Shown here in pieces: positions 1 to 8,566 of a stretch of DNA of 64,000 nucleotides; position 1 is the first letter of the stretch, and each line of letters begins with the position of its first letter. The stretch lies in assembly GCF_042685265.1 (NCBI RefSeq), contig NZ_JBHUMX010000006.1; one strand, given 5' to 3'. Position numbers and translations under genes: made by a program. Under the pieces are notes generated by a model that was given only the letters and a program-made list of their open reading frames with translations, was not told where the DNA came from and ran no database searches. Source of the DNA: Oceanobacillus_B kapialis. Lineage in GTDB: Bacteria; Bacillota; Bacilli; Bacillales; Amphibacillaceae.

Positions 1-1
1 A

Positions 2-166
2 TTGAAACAAGAAATGTATTATGGAGAAGAACTAGTAAGCTATGAGGAATTAAAAAGACGAATTGAAGAATACATCTACTGGTATAACCATGAACGATCA
101 AAAGGAAAATTGGCTGGATTGAGTCCAGTAGAATACCGAACTCAATCTAGCCAATCAGCTGCATAA
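2..166 (+). CDS. IS3-family transposase OrfB, C-terminal end (partial)
   Basis: The window opens inside an open frame that runs to a TAA at 164-166 and gives about 54 residues. The pattern YIYWYNHERSKGKLAGLSP followed by VEYR is the usual C-terminal end of the integrase-core (rve) domain of IS3/IS150-type transposases, where the last catalytic region is followed by 'YNxxRxxxxLxGLSPxEYR'. The protein would cut and join the insertion-sequence ends. Only the 3' end is visible, so whether the element is intact cannot be told. It is followed directly by a sequence resembling the right terminal repeat of such elements. The family call is firm; the subgroup is an inference. Confidence 0.85.
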   Translation: MKQEMYYGEELVSYEELKRRIEEYIYWYNHERSKGKLAGLSPVEYRTQSSQSAA

Positions 167-169
167 CAA

Positions 170-193
170 GACTCTAACTTTTGGGGGTAACCA
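170..193 (+). mobile_element. Probable right end of the IS3-type element
   Basis: Just after the transposase stop, the stretch gactctaacttttggggg resembles the 'tgtcyaactttttgggg' terminal repeat common at the 3' end of IS150-like elements. The left end lies outside the window, so the inverted repeat and target duplication cannot be confirmed. The exact outer boundary is uncertain by several bases. Confidence 0.45.
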
Positions 194-223
194 CCTTATA
201 GGATTAGCAGTTTTTCAGTTGAA

Positions 224-1285
224 CTAGCTTGCACTAGCGGACGTATTTGTTTCTGTGCTATCAGTAGTCTGTGAGGTGCTGTCCTCGTTTGCAGTAGAGC
301 TACCGGGAAGCTCCAAGTGTTGTTGTAAGAGCAATTTGGTATTAGCCAATGAAGTTTGATCCAATTGCCAGTAATAGGTACCGGCTGGTTGATAATCATG
401 GCCTTCTAACGTAAGTGTTTCAATGTCTAATTGAGAGCCACTTGTACCGTAGGAGATAAAGCTTTTCATTTCGTCAAAGTTCATATTCGTTACCATATTC
501 TCTCCAACTGCTTCAATAACATCATCATACTTTAAGACAGAGCCAGCTGAAGCTGCCTTTCTTACTACTGCCTTGATAAGATCCTGTTGTCTCTTACCAC
601 GTTCAATGTCATTATCAAGCTTTCTTGTACGGGCTAATGCTAATGCTTCTTCCCCGTTCAATTCCTGCTCACCAGGCATCAAATGAATGGCACCTTTTTT
701 ATCCATGGAATTCGATTCTGTGAATTCATATGGAACTTCAGCTGTGATACCACCCAATGCGTCTACTACATCGACAAACGCATGAAAATTGACCTTTACG
801 TAATAATCAATTGGAATTTCAAGTAGGTTCTCTACTGTTTCAATAGTGGCTTGCGGGCCACCATAAGCATGGGCATGGTTAATCTTTGTTTCATACCCTA
901 CTTCAGGAATATAAACATACGAGTCACGAGGTATGCTTACTAGCTTCACACTTTTATCATCTTTGTTTAAGGTCGCAACCATGAGAGCATCTGTGCGGGA
1001 ACTGCCCTCATTTGCTCGATGATCGTTCTCGTCTACACCCATAATTAGAACAGAGACATTATCAATAGTCGGGTCCACTTTTGTTTCGCGTAGATCTGAC
1101 TTTTCTCTTCCATCATCTTGATAAGAGTCCGAGAATACCGAGTCCGCTTTTGTATACAGATAAGTGAAATAACCGAGGGCTAGGAATAGCACCAGGGCTG
1201 GTATTAATATAAAATAAGCTCTCTTTCGTAGCTTTTTCTTCCGTCTTCGTTTAACCACACGAGTTCGTGTATGTTTATTATCCAT
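224..1285 (-). CDS. LCP (LytR-CpsA-Psr) family cell-wall glycopolymer ligase
   Basis: A 353-residue protein. A highly basic N-terminus (residues 6-20, RVVKRRRKKKLRKR) precedes one membrane segment (about 22-44, FILIPALVLFLALGYFTYLY), so the catalytic part is outside the cell. The body carries LCP signatures: LIMGVDEND, DALMVATLN, VSIPRDSYVYIP, INHAHAYGG, and ALARTRKLDNDIERGKRQQ with the conserved arginines that bind the polyprenyl pyrophosphate lipid. The family transfers teichoic acid or other glycopolymers from undecaprenyl carrier to peptidoglycan. The C-terminus is a Ser/Thr-rich low-complexity tail. I chose the ATG at 1285 because aaaggagaa sits just upstream; an in-frame ATG 27 codons earlier has no such site. 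The neighbour tagD fits a wall teichoic acid role (TagU-like). Confidence 0.9.
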   Translation of the reverse strand: MDNKHTRTRVVKRRRKKKLRKRAYFILIPALVLFLALGYFTYLYTKADSVFSDSYQDDGREKSDLRETKVDPTIDNVSVLIMGVDENDHRANEGSSRTDALMVATLNKDDKSVKLVSIPRDSYVYIPEVGYETKINHAHAYGGPQATIETVENLLEIPIDYYVKVNFHAFVDVVDALGGITAEVPYEFTESNSMDKKGAIHLMPGEQELNGEEALALARTRKLDNDIERGKRQQDLIKAVVRKAASAGSVLKYDDVIEAVGENMVTNMNFDEMKSFISYGTSGSQLDIETLTLEGHDYQPAGTYYWQLDQTSLANTKLLLQQHLELPGSSTANEDSTSQTTDSTETNTSASAS

Positions 1286-1552
1286 TATTGTTCTCCTTTG
1301 GTTACTAATAAGTTGATAGAAATCATTAAGAATATAGAAACCAAACTCTATTTTACTATGAATCAACTAATTCGTAAATGTATTTTTAAAGAAGTAAAAA
1401 AGTGTAAAATTCCTGACTTCACACGTTTCACAACGAATCCAATTCAATTTCATGCATTTAGGTTAGGTACTCCATGCTCAGCACTTTCGCCTATAAAATG
1501 GGCTCCTGTGAGTTTAGACGATTGGGATGAAAAAAGGTTTCACTTTTACCCG
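1286..1552. other. Intergenic region between the LCP gene and tagD
   Basis: This stretch is AT-rich and holds the presumed minus-strand promoter of the LCP gene. A plus-strand open frame runs across it, but it lacks a ribosome binding site and overlaps tagD antisense. I see no convincing RNA gene or repeat here. Confidence 0.4.
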
Positions 1553-1948
1553 TTACTCATTTTCGAAACTAAGGTCAGATTTTATCTTCGTCGTGGAAAT
1601 ACCCAGTGTTCTTGGCAGGTAAATGACGTCGCAATAAGATTTTAAGTAGTCAAACTTTCCTTCCCAGTCATTTCCCATAACGAAAATATCGATGTTATGC
1701 TCCTTGATATCCTTCACTTTTTGGTCCCAGGAGTCTTCGGAAATTACTTTGTCCACATACCTAATAGATTCCAATATAGTTTTTCGCTCAGCAAAGGAGT
1801 AATATGCCTGTTTGTTTTTAATCTTATTAAAATGGTCCGTAGATATTCCAACGATTAAATAATCGCCCATCTCTTTTGCTTTCTTTAAAATATTTATATG
1901 ACCAGGATGAATTAGATCAAAAGTCCCGTATGTGATTACTCTCTTCAA
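1553..1948 (-). CDS. tagD: Glycerol-3-phosphate cytidylyltransferase
   Basis: At 131 residues it has the standard length of TagD/TarD. It makes CDP-glycerol from glycerol-3-phosphate and CTP, the activated precursor of poly(glycerol phosphate) wall teichoic acid, in the cytoplasm. The nucleotidyltransferase signature is complete: GTFDLIHPGHINIL near residue 8 (HPGH binds CTP) and RTLGISTTKIK near the C-terminus. The start codon is TTG at 1948, supported by ggagggg a few bases upstream. It is transcribed in the same direction as the LCP gene, 267 bp away, which joins precursor supply and polymer attachment. No other tag genes are visible here, so the rest of the pathway must lie elsewhere. Confidence 0.95.
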   Translation of the reverse strand: MKRVITYGTFDLIHPGHINILKKAKEMGDYLIVGISTDHFNKIKNKQAYYSFAERKTILESIRYVDKVISEDSWDQKVKDIKEHNIDIFVMGNDWEGKFDYLKSYCDVIYLPRTLGISTTKIKSDLSFENE

Positions 1949-2181
1949 TAGTAATCCCCTCCGTTTAAGGTACCTAAACTAATCATACCATAGATGGGAA
2001 GCAGAGTTAAAAACGTCTTGTCATGTAGTTGGGAGGCTAATCAAAGTGCTTCAAAATAGGGGGAATAAGTCACGTTTACGAGCTTTGAGAGCCTGTCTTT
2101 ACAAAAAATATAGACATTTTTCATATCGCTTTAACATTTATCTGGCACAATGGAGATAAACTTCGAGAGTGGGGATTTATA

Positions 2182-4449
2182 ATGCTATGGAATAAAAAAC
2201 ATAAACCGAAGCTGTTATATAAGTATTTTATTTCCTATCTCATTATATTTCTTATACCGTTTCTAACCATTAGTTTGGTGTTTTACCAAATGTCTGTTAA
2301 TAATTTACGGGATCAAATTATTCAATCAAATATAGATAAGGTGGAACAGGTTAGAGACCTTGCTGATTCGCGAAAAAAGGAGCTGAGCGAGATCGCTTCT
2401 CGAATTTCCTTTGATCATCGTCTTACCCCTTATATGTTTAGCCAGCCATATCATAGTAAACAAGCAATTGAAGAGCTAAAGACTTACAAAGCTAACAGCT
2501 CTATTATTGACGAATTATATATGTATTTTGAGGATAGAAGCCAAATTTATACAACGATAGGAACGAGTACGCTACCAACCTTTATGGAAAAGACGTATCA
2601 TATGGCGGATTCAGAGGTAACAAATTATCAAACCACCCTTGAGGAAGTAGCGGGAGAAACAGTCTATCCGCTTCCTGCTGTTGAAAATGATCAAGAAAGG
2701 GTTATTTCCTATTTATATCCACTACCAGTAGGGAATCCTGTTCATTATGGGACGGTAGCTTTCTTTGTGAAGGAATCGACCTTTACTCAAATGTCGGAGA
2801 GGGTTCTTGGTGATTTTGAAGGGAGTATGTTTATCTATAATGAGCAGGATGATTTAATTGCTTCCACAAATAATGGCCTGTCATTAGATGCCGATATAGT
2901 GCGACAAGTTGCTCCAGATAACTCGGGTGTAACGGAAAAAGTTGCAAATGAGGAACAATATTCTCTGGTTACGGTGAAATCTGAAGAGAGTGGCTGGTCC
3001 TTTGTAACAGCGATGCCAACAGCGCAGTTTTATAGTAAAATGGACAGCTTGCGAACGACCATTATAACCATTCTTTCTGCGATTGCGGGTATTGGTTTCC
3101 TATTTATTATTATTATGACAATTCAACAATACCGACCAATTCGCCGCTTAGCTCAAACTGTACAAGTAAAACAGCAACGTGAGGAAGACGATAGAAAATA
3201 TCAGGATGAATTGGAAGGTATTCAGGAAAGCATCCAGCTAATAAATAAGGACAAGGAACAGCTTAACGAACGCCTTCAAGGCCAGCAACCACTTATTAAG
3301 GAACAGCTTTTGCAACGATTGCTGAAAGGGAAGGTGCAGCACCGATTTAATATTGGGGAGTACCTGGGAGAAACAGGTATAGCATTTGAAAAACCTTATT
3401 TCTTTGTGCTTATTACCGTTTTTCATGAGCAGTCAGAGGAGGACAACCTGGAAAGAGCATATAAGGAAAAAGGGATAGCTATTCTTGAAGAAATGAAGTA
3501 TGGACAGGCAAAAGGATACAGTACGGAGCTGGTTCAGGATCATGCAATTGCTACCATCGTCAATATAAGTGAACCAGATGCAGCAAAACAAATGGTAGAC
3601 TACATAAGCAGTGAGCTCAACAAACATATCCCCCTTTCCTGTACAATGGGAGTAGGAGGCACGTATAAGGGAATAGAACGTTTAAACCGATCCTATATTG
3701 AGGCAAATGCGACCCTGGAATCACAAGCGTTCCATCAAGATCGAAATATTGTATTTTTTGAGGATTTAAATATCCCGGTAGATGAGGTATTTTGGTACCC
3801 AACAGATAAGCAAGCAAAGCTTTCACAGAGCTTGAAACAAGGGGATGAAGTGGTCGCGCTTGAGACATTACAGGATATCTTTGGTTATTTAACAGAATTA
3901 GAAGTCCCACATCACCTGATTCGATGCATTTGTTTTGATATAATAAATAGTGTCATTAAATTCCCAATGGAAATGGGCCTCCAAAAGAACTTTGTAGATA
4001 TACAGACAATTACTTCCTTTAAATCATTGGATGATTTGCAACAGCGGCTGGAAAAGCCAATCGCTTTAATATGTAGGGAAATGGAAAAACAACGAGAGAA
4101 TAATAATAATGCATTAGCAAACAGTATTCTCCAATATATAGCGGAAAATTTTCATTCTCATGATATTAGTTTAGAAGAAACAGCGAAAGCCTTTCAATTA
4201 TCCAGCTCGTATATTAGTAGATTTATAAAGGAACAAACTGGTAACACCTTTACCAAGTATGTCTGGAATTTGAGAAATGAGGAATTTAAAAAACAGTTGG
4301 TAGAAACGGACAAGCCCATTAAAGAAATTGTGCTGGATATCGGTTATGTAGACGTTGCCAATTTCACAAGAAAATTTAAGCGAGCTGAAGGCGTCACCCC
4401 TGGCCAGTATAGACAGCAACATTTCAACCAGACGGAAGCAATGGATTAA
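2182..4449 (+). CDS. Membrane-anchored AraC-family regulator with extracytoplasmic sensor
   Basis: A 755-residue one-component regulator. TM1 is at about 13-35 and TM2 at about 291-313; the 250 residues between them form a Cache-like extracellular sensor. Cytoplasmic residues 320-360 are a charged coiled coil, followed by a middle region (about 375-640). The C-terminus, from about 647, holds two AraC helix-turn-helix motifs, including LEETAKAFQLSSSYISRF and KEIVLDIGYVDVANFTRKFK. Proteins of this build (B. subtilis YtdP/RhgR type) activate adjacent polysaccharide-uptake operons when the external domain senses a sugar or its binding protein. It lies directly upstream of the sulfatase, FGE and LplABC-type genes, so it is the likely activator of that locus. 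The ribosome binding site is weak (gagagtgggg). The ligand is unknown. Confidence 0.85.
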   Translation: MLWNKKHKPKLLYKYFISYLIIFLIPFLTISLVFYQMSVNNLRDQIIQSNIDKVEQVRDLADSRKKELSEIASRISFDHRLTPYMFSQPYHSKQAIEELKTYKANSSIIDELYMYFEDRSQIYTTIGTSTLPTFMEKTYHMADSEVTNYQTTLEEVAGETVYPLPAVENDQERVISYLYPLPVGNPVHYGTVAFFVKESTFTQMSERVLGDFEGSMFIYNEQDDLIASTNNGLSLDADIVRQVAPDNSGVTEKVANEEQYSLVTVKSEESGWSFVTAMPTAQFYSKMDSLRTTIITILSAIAGIGFLFIIIMTIQQYRPIRRLAQTVQVKQQREEDDRKYQDELEGIQESIQLINKDKEQLNERLQGQQPLIKEQLLQRLLKGKVQHRFNIGEYLGETGIAFEKPYFFVLITVFHEQSEEDNLERAYKEKGIAILEEMKYGQAKGYSTELVQDHAIATIVNISEPDAAKQMVDYISSELNKHIPLSCTMGVGGTYKGIERLNRSYIEANATLESQAFHQDRNIVFFEDLNIPVDEVFWYPTDKQAKLSQSLKQGDEVVALETLQDIFGYLTELEVPHHLIRCICFDIINSVIKFPMEMGLQKNFVDIQTITSFKSLDDLQQRLEKPIALICREMEKQRENNNNALANSILQYIAENFHSHDISLEETAKAFQLSSSYISRFIKEQTGNTFTKYVWNLRNEEFKKQLVETDKPIKEIVLDIGYVDVANFTRKFKRAEGVTPGQYRQQHFNQTEAMD

Positions 4450-4474
4450 GACCAACGAGGAAAGGGAGGATGAC

Positions 4475-5863
4475 ATGTCAGCGAAACAACCTAATATTTT
4501 ATTCATTATGAGCGATGACCATTCAGCACAGGCGATTAGTACGTATAATCAGACATTAGTCGACACACCGAATATTGATCGGATTGCAGATGAAGGTATG
4601 CGGTTTGATAACGTGTATTGTACAAATTCCCTTTGTGCACCAAGCAGGGCCACGATTCTTACAGGGAATTACAGCCACGAAAATGGGGTGCGCGGTTTAT
4701 CAGAGCCATTTGATGGGAGACAGCAGACATTCCCCAAGCTATTACAGGAAAGTGGCTATGAAACAGCCATTATGGGAAAATGGCATTTAGGCCAAGGCGG
4801 ACATAGCGACCCAACTGGATTTGACCATTGGAATGTTTTTCCTGATCAAGGAGATTACTATGACCCAGTGATGATTGAAATGGGAGAAGAAAAACAGATA
4901 AAAGGGTATGCAACAGATATTGTCACAGATCTTTCCATAGAGTGGCTTAACAAACGAAATAATGAAAAGCCTTTCATGATGATGGTCCATCATAAAGCAC
5001 CACACAGACCATGGGACCCACCTGAAAAGTATAAGGATTTATTCGCGGACAAGAAATTCCCCGTGCCTAAGACCTATGATGACGATTATACAAACAGGGC
5101 AAACGCTGCTAAAATGGCAGACATGCGAATCGAGGATCTGAAGGAAGAAGATGTGAAAGGAGTTCCACCAGAGGGGCTCTCCCAACAAGAAGTCAAGGAC
5201 TGGAAATATCAGCGTTATATAAAAGATTACCTGCGCTGTGTCGTCTCCATTGATGACAATGTCGGCAGATTACTGGAATATTTGGATGAACAAGGACTTG
5301 CCGAAGACACCATTGTTGTGTACACCTCTGATCAAGGCTTTTTCTTAGGAGAGCATGGCTGGTATGACAAACGATTCATGTATGAGGAATCCTTGCAAAT
5401 GCCTTTTGTCATGCGCTATCCACAAGAAATTGCAGCTGGAAGTGTCTCCAAGGACATGATCATTAATAACGACTTCGCGCCAACTTTTTTGGACTACTGT
5501 GGGGTAAAGGCAAAAGAGGAAATGCAGGGAGAAAGCTTCCGGACGATTGCCAAGGGAGAAAAACCTGACGATTGGCGAGATGCAGTCTACTACCGATATT
5601 GGGAACATTTAACGATTCATCAGGTAACTGCTCACTACGGAGTACGAACAGATCGTTACAAGCTCATTTATTATTACGGAGATCCACTTGATGTTATTGG
5701 CGCAGTTAACAAGCCGATGGAACCGGAATGGGAGCTCTTTGACTTGGAAAAAGATCCGCTTGAATTAAAAAATGAGTATGACAACCCGGATTATGCAGAA
5801 ACGGTAGGAAAATTAAAGGAAACGCTTAATCATCTAAGAAAAAAGTATAAAGAAACAGTTTAA
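4475..5863 (+). CDS. Cytoplasmic Cys-type sulfatase (arylsulfatase family)
   Basis: A 462-residue sulfatase that hydrolyses sulfate esters. The modification motif C54-A-P-S-R58-A-T-I-L-T-G is intact; C54 must be converted to formylglycine. Metal-binding residues occur early (D14-D15 in MSDDHSAQ) and late (VVYTSDQGFFLGEHGWYDK). There is no signal peptide or membrane segment, so desulfation should occur inside the cell after import. The ATG at 4475 follows aaagggagg; a frame extending upstream overlaps the regulator gene and lacks a site. It sits 25 bp after the regulator and 8 bp before the gene for its activating enzyme, a tight functional pair. The substrate is probably a sulfated sugar or oligosaccharide, which is inferred from context only. 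Confidence 0.92.
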   Translation: MSAKQPNILFIMSDDHSAQAISTYNQTLVDTPNIDRIADEGMRFDNVYCTNSLCAPSRATILTGNYSHENGVRGLSEPFDGRQQTFPKLLQESGYETAIMGKWHLGQGGHSDPTGFDHWNVFPDQGDYYDPVMIEMGEEKQIKGYATDIVTDLSIEWLNKRNNEKPFMMMVHHKAPHRPWDPPEKYKDLFADKKFPVPKTYDDDYTNRANAAKMADMRIEDLKEEDVKGVPPEGLSQQEVKDWKYQRYIKDYLRCVVSIDDNVGRLLEYLDEQGLAEDTIVVYTSDQGFFLGEHGWYDKRFMYEESLQMPFVMRYPQEIAAGSVSKDMIINNDFAPTFLDYCGVKAKEEMQGESFRTIAKGEKPDDWRDAVYYRYWEHLTIHQVTAHYGVRTDRYKLIYYYGDPLDVIGAVNKPMEPEWELFDLEKDPLELKNEYDNPDYAETVGKLKETLNHLRKKYKETV

Positions 5864-5871
5864 CTTGGCAG

Positions 5872-6843
5872 GTGAAAGGATTGGAACATACAGAAAACCG
5901 CGGATGCTGTGCGGCATCCCGAGGTAATGCCAGTAAAAAAATGGAATCCGATCAGGTTTGGGTTCACGCAGACGGAATTGAGCCTTCTCTTGAAGGCATG
6001 GTTCTTATTAAAGGTGGCAAGTTCTTGATGGGTACGCAGGAAAAAGCTGGGTTTCCTGAAGATGGAGAAGGGCCTGTCCGAAACATTAAGGTAAACTCCT
6101 TTTACATGGATGCTCATACGGTAACCAATGCTTCCTTTGCTAGATTTATAGAAGAGACAGGTTACCAAACAGAGGCAGAACAATTCGGTTGGTCGTTCGT
6201 ATTTTATAAGCTAGTCAGTGAGGAAACGGCAAGGAAAATAAAACAGAAGGTCGCCCATACGCCATGGTGGCTCGTTGTAGAAGGAGCAACATGGGACCAC
6301 CCTGAAGGTCCGGATTCTGACTTGGAAAATCGTATGGACCACCCAGTAATTCACGTTTCATGGAAGGATGCTACGGAATATTGCAAGTGGGCTGGTAAAA
6401 GGCTTCCCACAGAAGCGGAATGGGAATACGCTGCAAGAGGTGGACTCGTGCAAAAAACATATCCATGGGGTGACGAGCTAACACCAGATGGCGAGCATCA
6501 ATGTAATATTTGGCAAGGAAATTTTCCCAAAGACAACACAATGGAAGATGGCTATTTGGCAACAGCTCCAGCAAAATCCTTTCCGGCAAATGGTTATGGT
6601 TTGTATAACATGGCTGGAAACGTGTGGGAATGGTGTTCGGACTGGTTTGCCACCAACATTCATAAACGCGGAGGAAAAGACAACCCTAAAGGCGCAGAAA
6701 CTGGCACAAGCAAAGTAACGCGCGGTGGATCTTACCTTTGCCATGATAGCTATTGTAATCGCTATCGTGTAGCAGCCAGAACTGCAAACACTCCAGATAG
6801 CTCGACAGGAAATTTGGGCTTTCGTTGTGTGGTAGATGTTTAA
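5872..6843 (+). CDS. Formylglycine-generating enzyme (SUMF1/EgtB-type FGE)
   Basis: It oxidises the active-site cysteine of sulfatases to formylglycine. The domain is full length: MVLIKGGKFLMG near residue 43, the internal EWEYAARGG, GNVWEWCSDWF, and the C-terminal active site RGGSYLCHDSYCNRYR. Both catalytic/copper-binding cysteines (C290 and C295, counted from the GTG) are present, matching CHxSYC of true FGEs. The N-terminal ENRGCCAASRG is typical of bacterial FGEs, so an upstream start is right. GTG 5872 gives that form; TTG 5881 is an alternative, though gaaagga lies too close to it. There is no signal peptide, so it acts in the cytoplasm with the sulfatase encoded 8 bp upstream. Confidence 0.93.
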   Translation: MKGLEHTENRGCCAASRGNASKKMESDQVWVHADGIEPSLEGMVLIKGGKFLMGTQEKAGFPEDGEGPVRNIKVNSFYMDAHTVTNASFARFIEETGYQTEAEQFGWSFVFYKLVSEETARKIKQKVAHTPWWLVVEGATWDHPEGPDSDLENRMDHPVIHVSWKDATEYCKWAGKRLPTEAEWEYAARGGLVQKTYPWGDELTPDGEHQCNIWQGNFPKDNTMEDGYLATAPAKSFPANGYGLYNMAGNVWEWCSDWFATNIHKRGGKDNPKGAETGTSKVTRGGSYLCHDSYCNRYRVAARTANTPDSSTGNLGFRCVVDV

Positions 6844-6878
6844 TATTGATTTATTTTACTAAGGTGAAATTGGGAAAC

Positions 6879-6908
6879 CCGAGGAGCAGAGCGCTTCTCG
6901 GTTTTTTT
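6879..6908 (+). terminator. Intrinsic terminator after the FGE gene
   Basis: Eight-base stem ccgaggag pairing with cttctcgg (one G-T pair), seven-base loop, then a run of seven T. It ends the regulator-sulfatase-FGE transcript just before the repeat array. Confidence 0.85.
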
Positions 6909-6921
6909 GTGACCAGAGGGA

Positions 6922-7324
6922 GTGCGATCGACTAGAGGAGAGGCGCAATCGACCAATAGAGCTGTGCAATCGACCAAAGGAGGAGTGCAATCGACCAAGA
7001 GCCCGGCGCAATCAACCAAAGGGGGGCGCAATCGACCAATTGAGCAGTGCAATCGACCAAAGGAGGAGTGCAATCGACCAAGAGCCCGGCGCAATCAACC
7101 AGAGGAGCTGCGCAATCAACCAAAGGAGCAGTGCAATCAACCAATAGAGCAGCTCAATCAACCAATAGCGCCGTGCAATCGACCAAGAGCCCGGCGCAAT
7201 CAACCAGAGGAGCTGCGCAATCAACCAGAAGAGCAGTGCAATTGACCAATAGAGCTGTTCAATCAACCAGAAGAGCAGTGCAATCAACCAATACCACCGC
7301 GCAATCAACCAAGACTGCAACCTC
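6922..7324 (+). repeat. 21-bp repeat array A1 (19 units, core CAATCRACCA)
   Basis: Nineteen consecutive units can be aligned by eye. Each has a core close to CAATCGACCA or CAATCAACCA and an 11-base linker such as aaggagcagtg or agagcccggcg. One unit near 7021 is 20 bases long, which shifts the reading frame of any would-be peptide. A two-unit block near 6964-7005 recurs at 7069-7110. The array lies between the FGE terminator and the first Gfo/Idh gene. I see no ribosome binding site for any frame in it. It is the first of seven related arrays in the window. Confidence 0.95.
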
Positions 7325-7550
7325 CTCCATCCTTGAGTGACTATGCCATTTTTGCTGTGTAGAATCACCACAACTTTTGTAAATAACATTTAACAATCTC
7401 TGAACCCTTGATGTATAAGGGTTTATTTGCTGTTGGTCATGCATGACATAGTGAAACATAATCGACATATTATAAATTTTCTTCAGACATGCTAGCTTGT
7501 AATCAAGGCACGAGGTGGTGCTTTGAAGTTGGATGAAGGGAGGTAATGCA
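7325..7550. promoter_or_regulatory. Leader region of the LplABC-type operon, with hairpin at 7403-7423
   Basis: About 225 bp separate the repeat array from the first Gfo/Idh gene. It holds a hairpin, aaccctt and aagggtt around a seven-base loop (7403-7423), with only a poor T run after it, so it may be a weak terminator or an operator. The promoter for the downstream operon should be here, but I cannot fix the -35 and -10 boxes with confidence. Confidence 0.4.
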
Positions 7551-8561
7551 ATGCTTTCCGTGTTAATTATTGGAGCTGGAACAATGGGAAGGACGCATAC
7601 AAGAGCTTATCAGCAAATGAAAAATGTTCATATTGCAGGTATTGTGGACATTCAGAAACCAGACTGGTTAAAGCATGATCCATTGGCCATTTCCTTTTAT
7701 AGCAGTTGGGAGGATGCTATTGATCAAATTAAGCAAATTGATGTGGTAGATATATGTCTCCCTACTTTTTTACATAAAGAATATGTCATGAAGGCGGCGG
7801 GGCTTGGAAAGCATGTTATTTGTGAAAAGCCAATTGCCCGGACGCTGGATGACGCTAAGGAAATGATCGATTTCTGTAACAGGCAGGGAGTGCAATTATT
7901 TATAGGACATGTCGTACGATTTTTCCCTGAATATCGGATGGCGAAGTCGGTTATCCAATCTAATGCGATTGGTACGGCGAAAGTCGTGAAAACATCAAGG
8001 AGAAGCAGTTTTCCAAGTTCTTGGAATGATTGGTATTCCGATCAGGGTAGTAGTGGGGGGCTAATTTTGGATTTAGTTATCCATGATTTTGATTTTTTGC
8101 GATGGTGTTTCGGTGAAGTAGAACGTGTTTATGGAAAAAGTCTGTACGGTAAAGGACACGCTGGCAAAGAATATGCGCTCATTACCCTCCGGTTTAAAAA
8201 TGGGATGATCGCGCAGGTAGAGGGGAGCTGGTCCCATCAAAAGTTTGCGACGTCCTTTGAATTTGCAGGGGATAAAGGTGCCGTGGAATATGATAGCACG
8301 AAAGAGAGGCCATTTGTTGCAGCGTTAGATCAAAAGCTGCAAAAAGAGCCGCCTGCAACGATCCCAAGAAGTCCTATTAAAGAGAGCCCTTATTATAAGG
8401 AATTAGCGCATTTTATGGAATGTATCGAAAAGAGGAGTGAGCCTTTGGTAACACCAGAGGACGGCCTGCAGGCATTGAGAATTGCGCTGGCTGCCATACA
8501 ATCGATCGCAGAAAACCGACCAGTAGAAATAGAAGAGCAATTGTTGGAAATCAGGAGGTAG
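7551..8561 (+). CDS. Gfo/Idh/MocA family oxidoreductase 1
   Basis: A 336-residue NAD(P)-dependent sugar oxidoreductase. The N-terminal Rossmann fold shows LIIGAGTMGRTHTRAY (residues 5-20) and the family CEKP motif (VICEKPIAR near residue 96). The C-terminal sheet domain carries SGGLILDLVIHDFDFLRW, with the usual histidine. The start ATG 7551 has gggagg seven bases upstream. It is the first gene of the importer operon and is followed after 5 bp by a second family member. The substrate cannot be read from sequence; in this setting it probably oxidises or reduces a sugar released from the imported glycan. Confidence 0.9.
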   Translation: MLSVLIIGAGTMGRTHTRAYQQMKNVHIAGIVDIQKPDWLKHDPLAISFYSSWEDAIDQIKQIDVVDICLPTFLHKEYVMKAAGLGKHVICEKPIARTLDDAKEMIDFCNRQGVQLFIGHVVRFFPEYRMAKSVIQSNAIGTAKVVKTSRRSSFPSSWNDWYSDQGSSGGLILDLVIHDFDFLRWCFGEVERVYGKSLYGKGHAGKEYALITLRFKNGMIAQVEGSWSHQKFATSFEFAGDKGAVEYDSTKERPFVAALDQKLQKEPPATIPRSPIKESPYYKELAHFMECIEKRSEPLVTPEDGLQALRIALAAIQSIAENRPVEIEEQLLEIRR

Positions 8562-8566
8562 GAACA

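Noticed and set aside
1271..1645. A 124-codon plus-strand frame.
   Set aside because: It overlaps tagD and the LCP gene start antisense, lacks a ribosome site and shows no recognisable protein pattern.
6922..7340. Long open frames within the 21-bp arrays (Gln-Ser-Thr or Leu-Val-Asp repeats), on both strands and in several frames, here and in the other six arrays.
   Set aside because: A 21-base unit without stop codons keeps frames open on its own. The frames have no ribosome binding sites, differ in frame and strand between arrays, and a 20-base unit in A1 breaks the frame.
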